This document shows positions 23,943 to 36,399 of a stretch of DNA of 64,000 nucleotides, one piece after another (positions within the stretch are counted from its first letter, which is position 1; every line of letters starts with the position of its first letter). The notes beneath the pieces are model-generated. The model saw nothing but the letters and a program-made list of their open reading frames with translations, had not been told where the DNA came from and searched no databases. The position numbers and the translations under genes are program-made. The DNA comes from Reticulascus tulasneorum (taxonomy: Eukaryota; Ascomycota; Sordariomycetes; Glomerellales; Reticulascaceae): positions 62,001 through 126,000 of the forward strand of contig LSAX01000009.1 in assembly GCA_001557505.1 (NCBI GenBank), written 5' to 3'.

Positions 23943-25219
23943 TCAGGGAAGACTACGCTGTTGCATACCAGGGAAGTGCTCCTTCGCATATTGTTCGCAA
24001 GCTTTCGCGGGCTTGCCCACTTTTTGCCCAATCACCTTCCACTTGTTGTTCTCGTATTCTTTGATCGCGTTCAGGAGAGCTTGGCTCTGTAGAGTCGTGT
24101 CAGTGAATAATACCGAAAGAAGAAGGGGGGAGAAATCGAACCTCATCCTCTGCAAATTCTGCATAATGCATATCCTTATACCAGTGTTTCTTGACACTGC
24201 CTTCCGTTCGCGTTGGGAAAGTCTAGAAATGTCCCATCAGTATGACAAGATAAACATGCAATCAAGCAAAACAAACCTTGGCAATCTCAGCCCAGCTGCT
24301 CCCAGCATCCCGCATCTGCTTCAGTCGAAGTTCCTCGGCCGGGGTCCAGGGAGTATTGGTTCGGCTCTTCTTTGCGGGAGGAGCACTGCTCGGGGTCGCA
24401 TTAGAGTCATCAGCCGCAGCTTGAGCTGGAGTCGCAATTGGAGCAGGAGGCGGAGCTGGCGCAGCAGCGGGAGTAGCAGGAAGAGGAGGGGCCGTAGTGG
24501 CAACAACTGGCGGGGCAGCAGATGGGGCAGCACGCTTGCGTTGGCGTTGGGGGGGCTGTGGAGCAGGTGTCGGAGTCTGCTGTTGTGATGGCGGCTGATT
24601 TGGAGGTTGAGGAACATTCATGGGAGGCTGCACCGGAGGAGGGTGATGCTGAGGGCCACCCGGGCCGGGCGGGGGTGCTCCGTACTGGAACTCCATCCGC
24701 TCGTTGCGGCGAGCCATGTCGGCCTGAGCCTGGTACGGGTGCTGAGCACTGCGTCAAAGACAGGAGTTAGCGAGCGACAACACCACATTCAACAAGACGA
24801 AGGGAGAAGTCATTGGCACAGATGACATCTGCTTGGTCCCCGTGGAGAAGTCCAACAGCGGATTTGTGGTCGGCAAGAAACCACCAAGAAGACCGCTAGT
24901 TGAGGCCAGGAGCGACGGGTCGGACGAGGACGTTAACGAAACCGAGTCGCCCCGTTTGGCTCTGTCGTCGGTGACGGTAATCTTGTGGTACATCGCCCCA
25001 TCATCCGTGAGAGCAAGCAGACCAGGGTAGGTAGACCAAGTATACATAGTACAATGGTGTACATATGAACCATGGGCCGTTCTGGGGAAAGGTACGAAGC
25101 CTCGTGGTGGAGGGTGGATGAGGTACAGGTGGTGGAAGTACTTACTGGATATCATTAGGGTGATTTGTGGAGTTGGAGTAGATGTACTCCGGCACAGGGC
25201 CGACCTGCCACTGCTGCAT
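23943..25219 (-). CDS. Two-repeat Myb/SANT DNA-binding protein
   Basis: Exons on minus: 25219-25146, 24748-24277, 24222-24142, 24086-23943 (256 aa). The first intron is long (397 nt); the others are 54 and 55 nt. The start MQQWQVGPVPEYIYSNSTNH is the ATG that reads into the spliced frame. The middle (about residues 45-145) is Pro/Ala/Gln-rich, as in activation regions. Two C-terminal SANT repeats follow: TPWTPAEELRLKQMRDAGSS with WAEIAK, completed by TFPTRTEGSVKKHWYKDMHY after splicing; then ALLNAIKEYENNKWKVIGQK with CEQYAKEHF. The spaced tryptophans and the V-K-K-H-W recognition helix indicate DNA binding. Targets are unknown. The first-intron assignment is the least certain part. Confidence 0.8.
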
Positions 25220-26184
25220 GATCTGTGGACGATTGACCCAAACATTAGTACGGACCATACGCGGGACAAAGAGATGTTTCCGCTGCCGCCGGCCTCATGG
25301 ATGGAACCATGGCCTTTGAAACGATGACGCAATGTGGAATGAAAATAGGAATTGATCGAATTCAGTCATTGGCGATGATAGGGTGCGTGCATCGCGAGTG
25401 GGCAGCGAGGAGGTGAAGAAAAAAAAAAATCGAAGCAAAGCGACAGCAGGGCAATACGCGACGTGAAGCATGTGCGTCAAATGCAGTGTTGTGGCGATCG
25501 CACGACGACAGGAAAGCGCCGACGAGGGCTAGCATCGCGTATCGTGTCTTGGGATAGGATTGTCGCCAAATGGAAAAGATGAATTGGGAAAAGGTGTAGG
25601 TACTTACGGGCGATGTAGAATTGACTCAACGATGCATAAAGCGATGTTGATGAATGGGGGATATTTTTTTGCGCTCGTTTCTGGCGAGGGACCACACGAA
25701 ATGGGCGGGTAACGTACTCGTCCCTGGCGAATTTTCGAAGAAACAGGAGATACAAGGCAGGCCGATGGCGCGCGCGTTTGCTGAAGTACTTTCGAGCTAT
25801 ATGTGGCGTGGAGAGAGAGGGAGGGAGGGAGGGGGAAAGGGTATGTACGTAGTGTGGTGTGTGTAGGTGTGTTTGTGCGTGCTCGAAGGGGGACAAAAGC
25901 TACGTGCGTGGAAGAGAGAAGGGACTCGAGGGTACGAGGCCAAATGATGGTTGCGCGGCTGACAAGCTTGATGTCAAGGACCAGAGACGAGACTGGGGGG
26001 GTGGGGGGGATAGAGGAGGTGTATTGGTGAGTGGTGAATGAGTGGTGGCAGGGGAGCAGCAAGATGGAAGAGGAAGAGGATGAGGAGGCGATTGACCGAC
26101 TCGAGCTGACGAGTGCGTCAGAGACTGGATGAGACCGAGACCTGATGCGACCGAGGAAGAGAAGAGAAAGCGACGGGGAGAGGC

Positions 26185-26220
26185 GCGTGTGCGTGTGTGA
26201 GTGTGCGTGTGTGTGTTTGT
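26185..26220. repeat. GT/CG-rich microsatellite
   Basis: An imperfect (GT)n tract interspersed with CG and AG dinucleotides, in the presumed upstream region of the minus-strand Myb gene. Confidence 0.7.
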
Positions 26221-28483
26221 GACTTTGCTCTGAACTCGTCCAGAAGATGCGGCTGATGTTTCTCGAAAGTATTCCCCGGCTAGCGAGAATTCGACACTGT
26301 CCGGGATTGCAGAAGTGGTGGACCGTCGAGAGGATCCAAAGTTCGGGATGCTATTGATGGTCCAAGGATGTACATCTGATGGAAGTAACTTCTTGGTTCA
26401 CGGTGATGTTTTGGACTGGTTGCCCTTTTTTGGTGAGAAAGTGGGTGGTGGAAGGGGTAGAAAATTTTAGCAAGGGAGGAGAAGGGGGGGGGATGGCAAA
26501 AAGAAACGAGGGAGGCGGGGGTGTGTGTGTGGCGCTGTCACGGCCGGTGACCTTACAGTGGGGCAGCCAGGAAAGTACATGAAGTCCCGACATTTAACCG
26601 GTAATCTTTGTCGCCCATGCTACATGCCTACATACCTCACCATGGCTCACGAACAGGGGGGGCTGGCAATAGGTCACGAGAGGTCCAAATTCTATGTGTG
26701 GCTGGCGTGTGTGTTACATAGCTACCAAGGTCGTCCGTACAACTACAGACTACGTAGTGTGACATGAGTAGCTACATCGCTACTTATGTAATACACAGTG
26801 CCAGTTCACAGCTGCCACCCGTTCCAGCCACCCGCAAATTCACATGCGCCACATTTTGTTTCCATTCCTCAAGGAGTTCGCAAGAGCATTCCTTTCGAGC
26901 CAGCAAAGTGAGAACGTAGTTGGGGGAGGGCAAAACTTACGAGGGAGCCGATGCCAGCAATCTGCTTGGTTTGTGCCTCTGATTAGGGCCTCGATTGTGC
27001 AGCGATGGCTTGTGCCCTTTACATTGACGTCTCGACGTCCTGACTGGGAAGGCCGTCACGTAACATTGGTCTTGTACCACCTGTTAGCAGTACCTCGTAG
27101 ATGGTCGAGGGACTTCGATACAAGTTGCCGCGGTACCTAACCCACCACGGCGCTGCACGACTTGGGGGCCTTCTCCAATGCGGTCATACAATCTAGAGGT
27201 TTGGAATACCACATTCCGAATGTTTGACAAGAGAGATTCCGATACATCTGGAGGGGTTTTGTCTTCGAGAAGGAATCCGCACTATACTTTTCTTTTTCCT
27301 TCCCTCTACGATGGTGGTTGGTATTGGCAATAGCCACTAATTAATTATCCCGCAAACATGCTTTCTGACATGTGACATCTTTCAATCCATTTCAGCGTCG
27401 GGCCTTGGATGGGGTCAATAGATATTGAGCGAGAACTGCAACAGGTTCCAGCCGGTCTACTGTTATACTAGCTACCGTACAAGCCTTTGGATCGTTCCTC
27501 TACGTCTTGGCGACGTCCACCTGATTGCCTCTGTTTCTAATTGAGTTAATTGAGTGCGCCATGAGTCGCGGAGCTGGTAGTCCTCAGAAGCCGCAATCTA
27601 CGTCATCTTCCTACTATCACAAGCTTTATTTCAACAGTTGTTTACGGATCGCACCAAATCTGGGGCAATCTTGCCCTTTTCATCTTTAGCTGCTTCCAAC
27701 ATTGCAAAGCCGGCCCATGAAATGTCTGGCCAGTTGTGATTACTTGCAAGAACTGGGGTGTCTTTAACCTGGCTGAACATGCCAGACTTCTCTGCGACCG
27801 CGTTTCCCGTATGACATGACCCATCTTAGTAGACAACGTTATCGTCGCTTCCGTTGTCAGTACATACCAGGTCGTCCTGCCATGTGGTCCGTACGTCCTA
27901 AACATCGAAACCAATCGTGCCAAGCATCCTGCTCTGGCAAGCGAAGCCGGGGGGTGTAGCCCTAGAGTAGAGTTCGAGTAGCATCCACTGCGGACGAGAT
28001 ACCGGAGAAAGGGAGCGGACGAGTCTACCATGCGCTGGTGGTTCGTCGACGCTCACCGATTGCCTCAGCATGCACGGTTCCATAGATCCCGGATCCGTAA
28101 CCAGGCATTGAGCAGTCACAGTTCCGATATTACGGATGACCCATCTTGACATGCGACAAACAATAGGATTTTTCGGCAAACTTAGCTGTTTGGATTGGAG
28201 GCGAATCCCAAGGTAAACTTTCATCTTCATGGCGCGGATTATTGAACAAACTCGCGCTCGCCTCCATAAAACCAAACACGTTGGGCGAGTTCAAGACACT
28301 GCACGTTTCAAAACATTGAGATGGTTGAGATGGACGAAACAAACTGGCGGTTTGGAAGAAACAAGGCGGCCTTGATTCTGACAAAAGCAAATCCAATGCA
28401 GCATTAGTGTTTCTTAGCTTCGTCCAGTCCTCGTCTTGGGGTGGAGCGTTATTACTCCCATTTCCAAAGCCGGGCTTGCGGGC

Positions 28484-29180
28484 ATGGATCCTATGGCGCT
28501 ACTGACTGCCATCTCTTCTCGTCGTGATGCATTCTCATGCGCCGAGGAACAAGGCTCTCTAACGCCATCGTCTCCACCAATCCTCAGACGTTTGTTCCGA
28601 ACATGGGTTGATTTATGCCTTGTCGGTAGTGGAGGTGTGCCCACAGAATCGTCCCCTGGTACTGAAACTGTGCAGGTCACAAGGCAATCGGCACCAGTGA
28701 CGGCATGTGTTTGAGATTCGCGGCTCTTCGGCGGGGCCCTTGCTCTCAAGGAACCCTTGCGTATGTGGCAACCTATGTAGTTGCGGATGGAATCGAACGC
28801 TTTCCTACATGGCAAGTGAAGGCGGTTTTTTGGGAGTCTGATTAAAGAACGAGCTTTTTGTGGGTTCTACCCGTTGGGATTAAAAGATGGGATGATGGAC
28901 TTCATGCGAGCATCCGTTCATGAGTTGGGGAGGACGAGCTTAGGAGGCGAACATGAGCAAACACGACGGTTCTTCTTAGAGGCCAGTCCTATCGTCCCAG
29001 TTTCATGTTCGTCCCATAAAGGAAGACTTTGAGAACGCGCAGCAGATAAAGCCGTTATCTCATCCGACCGAGCTCGAAAGGCACCAAGCCTGGTTGAATC
29101 AGCAACAACTAACCTTCTTGGAATTTCTGGCCGAGGATAAGATATCGGCTGCGGATACCACTCAGACTCTAATTAGATAG
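28484..29180 (+). other. Coding-like fragments, gene status unresolved
   Basis: Two forward frames look more like protein than chance. The first runs from an ATG at 28484 to a stop at 28714 and includes MDPMALLTAISSRRDAF and LTPSSPPILRRLFRTWVDLC. The second runs from 28980, just after a possible acceptor (TTCTTCTTAG), to a stop at 29178-29180. It includes PLSHPTELERHQAWLNQQQL and TFLEFLAEDK. I found no splice pair that joins them cleanly. The minus strand across the first block is also open in two frames, so this may be an unassembled gene, a decayed gene or coincidence. Confidence 0.2.
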
Positions 29181-31640
29181 TATCGCATCACATGCAAGCC
29201 ATAGACAGTCCCTGCGAGGTGTTTGGCGTCTAGTCGTATCGGACGTCAGCATTCCCGGGGCCTGTAATTTCGCAAGCACATACGTTTGAACAATTGTTCA
29301 TGTGCGTCTGAATGTAGGCCATCAGATGAAAATGACTCAAAACACAGGCCTCATCAGGGAACTGGAAGCGATCGTGGATCCGGTCTTTACAAAGAATTTC
29401 CGGGTTTTGTTGAGGAGATCCTAACCCTGAACCCTCGAGCTTCACACGAAAGGCTCGAATTGATGCGATTATGATTTGCATGAGTCGTAGCTCAGAGCAA
29501 TACATTGGACCAAGTTCCTGCCCCACACCGGTCAACGATGCCATTCGGTTGACTGACTTCCTGAAGATCCTCAACCGTTGATGGGCGTCGACGAAGATGA
29601 GATGGCATGGTGGCAAGGGCCATTCGCCTGAGACTTCCTTCTACGAAGCATCCTGCCACTGACCTGTATCCTAATCTCTGCAGACTGTGGATTGCATGAC
29701 CTGAGACTTCTTCCCCGGACAGATCAGCGATCCAGACTAAACCAGACGCACCACTTCCCCGACTTGACCGCCGCCTAGCTACCGGCCCTGGAGGAGTTGC
29801 GCGAGTGGCAGGCGATCGTTGCGATCCTGAGCAAGTCAGATTGACGTTACCGTCAGAGCGCTCACTCCGGTTTGTGGGCTGTCTCCCGTTTTATTTACAA
29901 CCGGATGAGGGAACATCCGCCCCCATTCCTGAGATGTCAACGCTGTACACTTAGATCTCGGTTGAATGGGCTTCGGTGGCCGCCTTTGAAGCTTTAGTTA
30001 CATTCTCCATGCCCCACCCTGCATGGGGTGTCCGGCTAGAATGGCGGTCATGTCAAGAGTGCAGCTCGTACAATTCTAAGATGGGATGGGATGGAGCATG
30101 TCACATTGTCCAATGCATTCGAAGACGAGTGCGCTGCCTTTTCCCATCAAACCATCTAATGGTCAACCCTGGGTTCGAAAGGAGCACTACGGTAACGGCA
30201 GCGGATTCGGCAGTCTGCGACTTTCAAGCGCTGCTGCAAGGTCCCTCTACGATCTGGCCACCCGATGCCATCATATGCCGCTGTTTGGATCTTCGCTGTC
30301 GCAAGTGTTTCTGTAAACGCCTTCAGAATCGGCCGCTTCTTTGAGTGCTGCCATGACGTGTTTTGCATGTCTGGCGGGTGCCGAATCTGGAACCGAGAGG
30401 TGGCCATAAAATCGCCCAGATCTCGAGTCCAGAGTGGTGGGCGGCTCCTGACAGCGCAAGGTCGGACGAATGACGCCGCCGCCAGATGCGAGGATTGACT
30501 AAGGTAAGCTGGGGAGGAGGCGAAGGAAACAAATAAGGTTTCTTGCATTAGCAGGTCTTGTTTCTGGAATCAGCTCGCCATCCCGTTGACGTGGGTGGTG
30601 GGCAGCGAGCTGTTCTACAAGGTGGAAAGGCTGATACCAGATTGAAATTGCGCCAGCGCCTTAGCGAGTTTCAAGGGACCATGGCCCAGGGCCGGAAGCG
30701 ACGAGGTCCTTGATCGGCAGCCGCACGAGTTCCCCTGACTGCATCGTTCTGGAGCACTGGGAACCCTCTCCTTCAATGTTGGGAAGAAGATGCAAAAATA
30801 AGATGAAAGAAACGGTGATTTTCATGCCATTGGCAGTGTTTGTCGTTCAAGAGAATAATGTAGAGTTGAGATGAATTGGCAAGTTTCTGTCCCGTCTGTC
30901 CAGAAAGCCCCAAACCTCCCCCACCTGACGTAGGGAGTAGCGTCACTTGGAAAATTGTTAGTCTCAGAGCCACGCAGGGGGTTACCGAAAGAGGCAGAAT
31001 TAAGAAACAGCCTCATGTTTCGATGGGGCTTGACTTCAAACCAAACGGCCGGGTTGGGGTGCTCGTGCGAATTTTACTGGACAAACGGGGCGGCTCCCAT
31101 CTGCAGTGGACTCTTTGGGGCTCTTTCCAGCGAGTGCGGGGCCCTAGCCTGCCCTACCTACCTAGGCTACACACCCTGGCCCGCCTGGGTGAGAGCCTCC
31201 ACTTTGGCCGGGATGGGAGTACTTGGTAGCTGTTCAGGGGCGGGCCAGCTGAACGGCCCAATCACAACCCCTGTGGCTGCAGCAAGCGCGCCTCTGTAAC
31301 ACCTAAAGCAGGAACCGCACGACCCCGCCGTCAAACGTCAGGTCGTCACAGACTACTCATCCACCCACCTTCAGATACAACGACATGACACAGGAAGTAC
31401 CGCCTTCTCCTACGGACAGCCCGTCAATCGAAAGGTATCTTCCAGGTGGCCGGCTCGTTTTCTAAGAGGACATGCTTATCTGTTCTGAGACCAGACGTTG
31501 GCCGCAAGTCGCTTTCTCGATCGTCTGTTGTAACCCGACAGCCCAACTCTCAGACCTGCTACCAAAACAAAACAGAAAAAAAACACTCGTCTGCAAGCGC
31601 ACTGCCTGTACCGAGACCGAGTGGTCTTCTGCGTCTCATG

Positions 31641-31672
31641 GTGCTGCTGCTTCTTCTTCTTCTTCTTCTTCT
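31641..31672. repeat. CTG/TTC triplet microsatellite
   Basis: A short GCT run continues into about seven TTC units. It creates a spurious poly-Leu frame and is non-coding by my reading. Confidence 0.85.
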
Positions 31673-32214
31673 AATCTGGGTGCGCTAGGGCTCCTCCTCC
31701 CTGCATGGCTCGCTCGGGTTCTCGTGGAACTATTCCACGCAGCTGGGTGGCTTCATTCGTTCGTTCACCCGCCATGGTTCTATTCCTGGTCCGTCATCTA
31801 GCATCTGAGAGGACGTGGCAAGGCCTGCGAGCAACAGAGTAGCTCTGTCGGAGTTGAGCATACAGCTAGCTAGGTATGCCCAACCCGACACATGCTCGTC
31901 CTCGACCGGTTTCCCATCACCCCTGCCGGCAAGGGTTCTTGAGATGGATGGGGCGTGCTTTTGCAGGGCGTGTGTCTTGGGAAGGAATGGGGATGGCAGC
32001 AGGCCACGGATCAGACCAAACGTTATGCTTTCTAATTCTGTCACAACCCACCCCAAGTTCTCCCAGGGTCTGCTAGCATCAAGACACCCATGCTGAATCT
32101 TTGCAACAGGGCTAGACTTGACCATGTGTGGATGACCCTTGCTCTGGATGTACCAGTCCCCGAACATCATGAGGCAAAACACCGGTCTGCTATGACAGCC
32201 AGATGCATTATTAT

Positions 32215-32500
32215 CTTTCACTCTCCCCCATTTCATCTCGCTCTCCTTCTTCTTGTTTACTTTCTCTCTCTACCTGGGTTCAACTTTGCATCCTTTCGTG
32301 TTCACGAAGCGCAGTTGCGTGTCTTTCTTTTTCTTTCCCGCAGCTGGGGTTTTACTTTCTTTCATTGTCCAACTGGCTTGGCTGCTCACACTCTTTTTTA
32401 AAGACAACTACGATTCTTGAACACATTTTTTTCTACTCTATTCCCGTTTATTCAACGATTACTTCACTTCTTTCAGTATCTCCGGCTTGCCATTTTACCT
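32215..32500 (+). promoter_or_regulatory. Pyrimidine-rich leader/promoter of the Myb gene
   Basis: A strongly CT-rich stretch with CTCTCCTTCTTCTTG and CTTTCTCTCTCTACC-type tracts lies a few hundred bases before the ATG at 32759. Such tracts commonly mark transcription start regions and long 5' UTRs in filamentous ascomycetes. The frame upstream of 32759 is open but looks like leader, not protein. Confidence 0.4.
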
Positions 32501-32758
32501 TCCTTCAACAACCAAACGGAACATCCAGTCAAGAAAGCCGACTTTGTTGTTGCGTGCTTCCAAAAGACTACGACAAACCGACTTCTCGTTTCTTTCAACG
32601 TAACCGGTTCAAGAAACCAACCACTTCGATTCATCCGCAGCGAGTTCTGCCCGTTCTCTGACCCATATCTGAAACTTTCGATCCGTTGGCCACATTTTTC
32701 TTCCTTCTCGGAATCACCAGAGTTTTTCAAGTGGAACATCGATCATACAATCGTCAGC

Positions 32759-33821
32759 ATGTCTCCTACGATCCAATTGGCGCCCCACACGGCAACCTAC
32801 ACTCCCACCTCCGATGCTATGGACCGCCATGATTACGGTGTCTCTAAGAACCGCAAGGCGGCATCAACGGGAGGAGGTCGAGCTTGGAGCGAGGATGAGG
32901 TGGGTACATACGAGACTTGAGACTGGCAACTGCAACTAACAGATGGCTGCGTAATAGGAAGTTTATCTGCTTCAGACCCGCCTCCAGAAAATGCCGTACA
33001 AGCATATCGCTGCTCACCTCAAGAAAACCGAGCTTGCTTGCCGTCTGCACTATCATCAGCTTAGCCATGGTAGCAACCGCCGAAAGCGAACCACTTCGGT
33101 CTCTTCGGGATCATCTGCTGGGCACTCGCCTGTCATGCCCACTAGCATCCCATCACCGATCCGGGAGTCGACGTCGCCCCGTTCTATCACGCCTCCTGGA
33201 AGTTCAGGGAGCTACGGGCCCTCTTCGCCAGCACCAATGCAACTGCCGAGCATCATGGGGAACGGCGCCTCGCCTCGACTACCTACCATCCTTCCCAAGC
33301 CGGCTGCCATGACTCTTCTCCCGGCTGCCTCTCCGACCCATGGATACCCAACTCCCCTTCCAGAGCCACGCAGTGGAGCACTTCCATCGGCAGCTTTCCA
33401 GTCAATGTCCAGCAGCCACTCAGGCAATCCCCCATTGCGTCTGGACTGCTCGGTTCTCCCCCCGCCAACCCCAGTGCACAACCATGCCCACGTCGACATG
33501 AGCCGCCTGCAAGCCGTATACTCTGCCCACCGGGCCACGTTCTGGGCCGCCATCGCCAATGATTATGGCTCTGGTGTGACGCCGCATGTCCTCGAGCAGG
33601 CTTGGAAGAGTGGTCTTTGCTGCGGACAGCAAACTACCACCCCTATCAGCCCCATGACTAGCCCTGACAGTCTCGACAGAGATGCTTACGGCAAAGGCCC
33701 GGCCAAGACGCGCATCTCAGCCATACTAGGCATTGATGCAAATCCTCGATCTCCCCGGGAACGAGAGATGGTCCGCCGCATGGAGGAAGAACGGATTGGT
33801 GCCCCGCCCGGCAGCGCTTAG
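32759..33821 (+). CDS. Single Myb/SANT-like domain protein
   Basis: Exons 32759-32899 and 32958-33821 across a 58-nt intron (donor GTGGGT, acceptor AATAG); 334 aa. The splice joins RAWSEDE to EVYLLQTRLQKMPYKHIAAH and LKKTELACRLHYHQLSHG. This is one Myb/SANT-like helix-turn-helix with conserved Trp, His and a basic tail (NRRKRT). The middle is Ser/Pro-rich and disordered. A conserved-looking C-terminal block (VDMSRLQAVYSAHRATFWAA) precedes the tail ILGIDANPRSPREREMVRRM. The start was chosen at MSPTIQLAPHTATYTP; the frame is also open upstream to an ATG at 32417, but that part reads like leader. It is probably a nuclear regulator; targets are unknown. Confidence 0.8.
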
Positions 33822-36399
33822 GCTTGCCTGCAAGGCAAGCCCTCTTTGACCCGCCTGTGGAGAGATTGAGGGTCTTCAAAACGCTTACGCCTTCTATCAC
33901 TGCATTATTTATTCAGCCTTTCATTCTTCTCATCTTGTTGAGCTCTCTGCTTCTTACTCACTGCTATTGAGTTCTAGAGGCCCAAGCAACGATGGGCCTA
34001 GGATTGGAGCCTGATCAATGGGCCACCGTCCGGTTTGATTGAGTGAATTTTGATGGTTTCTCCTTAGTCCGACTTGATATGTCCCTCTTCGAAAAAGGGA
34101 TGACGAGTCATTGGGTCTCTCTGGCGCATGAGGTTGATTTGCCGATTTGAAGCGTGGTTGGTTACACGGCCAGGGATGGGTTTCTTGGGAAGTGGGGATA
34201 GGATTGGAGATTTACGCGTGGGGGGAGGCACTTTTCCATCCTGAAAAGGATTCATTGTGAGCAGCAACGTGGATGCTGGAACCGCACTGTTCCAGAGGAG
34301 GTAACATTTTTTACGTATTGCGTCTTTTGCAGGAATGATATGATGACACCATGCATACATTTGGACGTGTATGAACTGTACAATAGTGGTTTGGTGGCCT
34401 TCGGGGCTGATTAGGGACACATCGTGTAGATGTTGATTTGCAGTGATTTTAGGCGATCAAGGAACGAAACGATTGATAGCAAAGCTTCAGCCCTCCAACT
34501 TCCAGAACACATGTGAAGTTTGCCTCTTGAGTTGGCTCGTTTTCAGGCTCTCTCATCCAAAGAGTATGTTCCAAAGCCTAGCCACCACAACGGCTGAAAC
34601 GAAGATATCCCAGTGTGGGATGTTGCGTGTATAGGAGGCATTGCGGGGTTAGATACGGATTTTTAGACAACAGTCTCCCCCTTGAACAGCTGAGGCACGA
34701 AAGGTTTTGAACGCGTTGGAGATTAGCGCCAAGTCAACTCGTGTTTGTTTCTGAACTCTGGCGACTGATGTCTCCTCTGACTGGACGTTTGTTTGAGATG
34801 GCTGTAAGTCATCTTCCGTGATCATTGGTGTGATCTTGCTGGGGAATTGGAGCACTCGGCCAAAGCGGGACGAGCAAGCGCTCGTTCGCGAACGTATCTG
34901 AGAAAGTTTCATGCTATTCTCTCATTGATTCGGACTCTCAAAAACCAAAGGGAAAAAAAGGACAAAAAAAGATTTAGGCCTGCCGAGTCAGGATGTGGAA
35001 CTGTAAGTCACACTGCAGCTTGGGCTCTGCCGCAGCATCAGCTGGTCCACAACATGACGCCCAATTCCGAGGCCCGAAAGCATTCAGCTGGCCACTCTCG
35101 CAGACTCGGAGATTCTTATCTTTTCTTGTCAACCACCAGCCAGTTTCGTTCTTCTGCCCCTCGCCCAAAGGACATACGGAGAATCGGACATCAGACCCCC
35201 GCTGAGCCCTGCACCTGTCCCTCGCTTCCCTCTCGTCACCTCTGTGGCCGTGTGGCCGTGTGGCCGGTTAGTGATGTGCATACAAGCAATCTTCTCCCCA
35301 CGCTCTGAGATATATCTATTGGCTCTGACTCTCTGCTGGCACGTTCTTCCGCATGCCGCTGGTCACGAGGAGGTGACGGAATGGGTGCTGCCAGCGATCG
35401 GTCACTGCCGTGATTGGCTCCGGCGGCCTCGGCTTGGCGGAGAAGGATTCGTACTCCAACCCACATGGAATATACACTGGTTGGCGTGACCAGAAAACCC
35501 TCGAGTCTGGCGGCATCGACGCTAACATGGCTACGAATTCAGCCTGTTTACAGAGGCTTGGAAATATAATTTTTTACCTCCTGTTAGCCATCATCAGCTC
35601 ATGCCTGCAGCTGAATACTTCCAGGGGGCAGTCCCATTCGCGTCAACCCTGTCTGCGTTTGGGCATTTCTGCTGTAGTCTATCATCAATCGAATTGATGT
35701 CAAGTGGCTATCTAACTACGGCTATGTACCTCTCAGCATCATTTCCTGCGTTCATTTACTGGCGTCAGGTTCTACAACACTGATCTTGTTTGCTTCATCG
35801 CCTTCGACAGTTCAGAATGGCATTTTTCAATTGAACTTCTCCACATCTAAATGGGTCGGGTTGTTCAGACCTTCTCCACACAGCTGCATGGCCTCTTTCT
35901 TCCTGGCCTGTAGTTTGTGTAGGCCCTGGACTAAGTTTGTTCAGACTAGGATCAATCTTGCAAAATACCGGATGCGCAGCTAGGCCCAGCGTCCCTTGGC
36001 CCCCCAATAGCATCAAAGGTAAATAAGCATCACGGCGATTCGTGCGGATCCGTTCTATGCCGAGTGTCGGCGGACTTCTGACAGCTGCGGAGGGAGTGCT
36101 TCGCACGCGAACCTACATCCACTACCCATCCCACTTCCCCGCCTCTTACGAATGTTTTGTCGAGCTACGAAGTCTTCTTCTCTTTCCATCATCCCTAGAT
36201 TCTCTTCTCTTCCCTGCAATCACCAGTGTCCCGCCCAGCCCCAAGCTAGACGAGCAGCTCCTTTCCACGGTCATCGAATCCGGTCAGTCTCGCGGTCTTT
36301 CGACGGTCGATACCATCATCTGTCAAGCTTTGTGTAATCTGCCCGGCTCGCCAAACCTTTCCGCGAACAAAAGCAGCCCAGGCCACAAGAATCGAGAAC
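33822..36399. other. 2.6-kb intergenic, no gene seen
   Basis: 3' flank of the Myb gene and upstream region of the dihydroxy-acid dehydratase gene. It contains a triplicated TGTGGCCG at 35243-35266. Frames such as 34847-35308 lack domains and ordinary starts. Confidence 0.45.
35243..35266. repeat. Tandem repeat (TGTGGCCG)3
   Basis: Three perfect 8-bp units in non-coding DNA upstream of the dihydroxy-acid dehydratase gene. Confidence 0.9.

Larger units (their letters stand above)
25220..32758. other. 7.5-kb stretch without a convincing gene
   Basis: This lies between two divergent Myb/SANT genes. The low end (25.6-26.2 kb) is purine-rich on plus, i.e. a pyrimidine-rich leader or promoter for the minus-strand Myb gene, with GAGG/GGGA tracts and a GT-rich run at 26185-26220. 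The high end (from about 32215) is a CT-rich leader for the plus-strand Myb gene. In between are a CTG/CTT triplet run at 31641-31672 and coding-like but unassembled frames at 28484-28714 and 28980-29180 (plus). No transposon proteins were recognised. Confidence 0.4.

Noticed and set aside
30156..30548. 130-codon minus-strand frame
   Set aside because: No domain, no neighbouring exon, and overlapping open frames on both strands.
32417..32758. Upstream in-frame extension of the plus-strand Myb gene
   Set aside because: Open, but Phe/Leu/Ser-rich from a CT-rich leader. It does not resemble a regulator N-terminus, so the ATG at 32759 was preferred.
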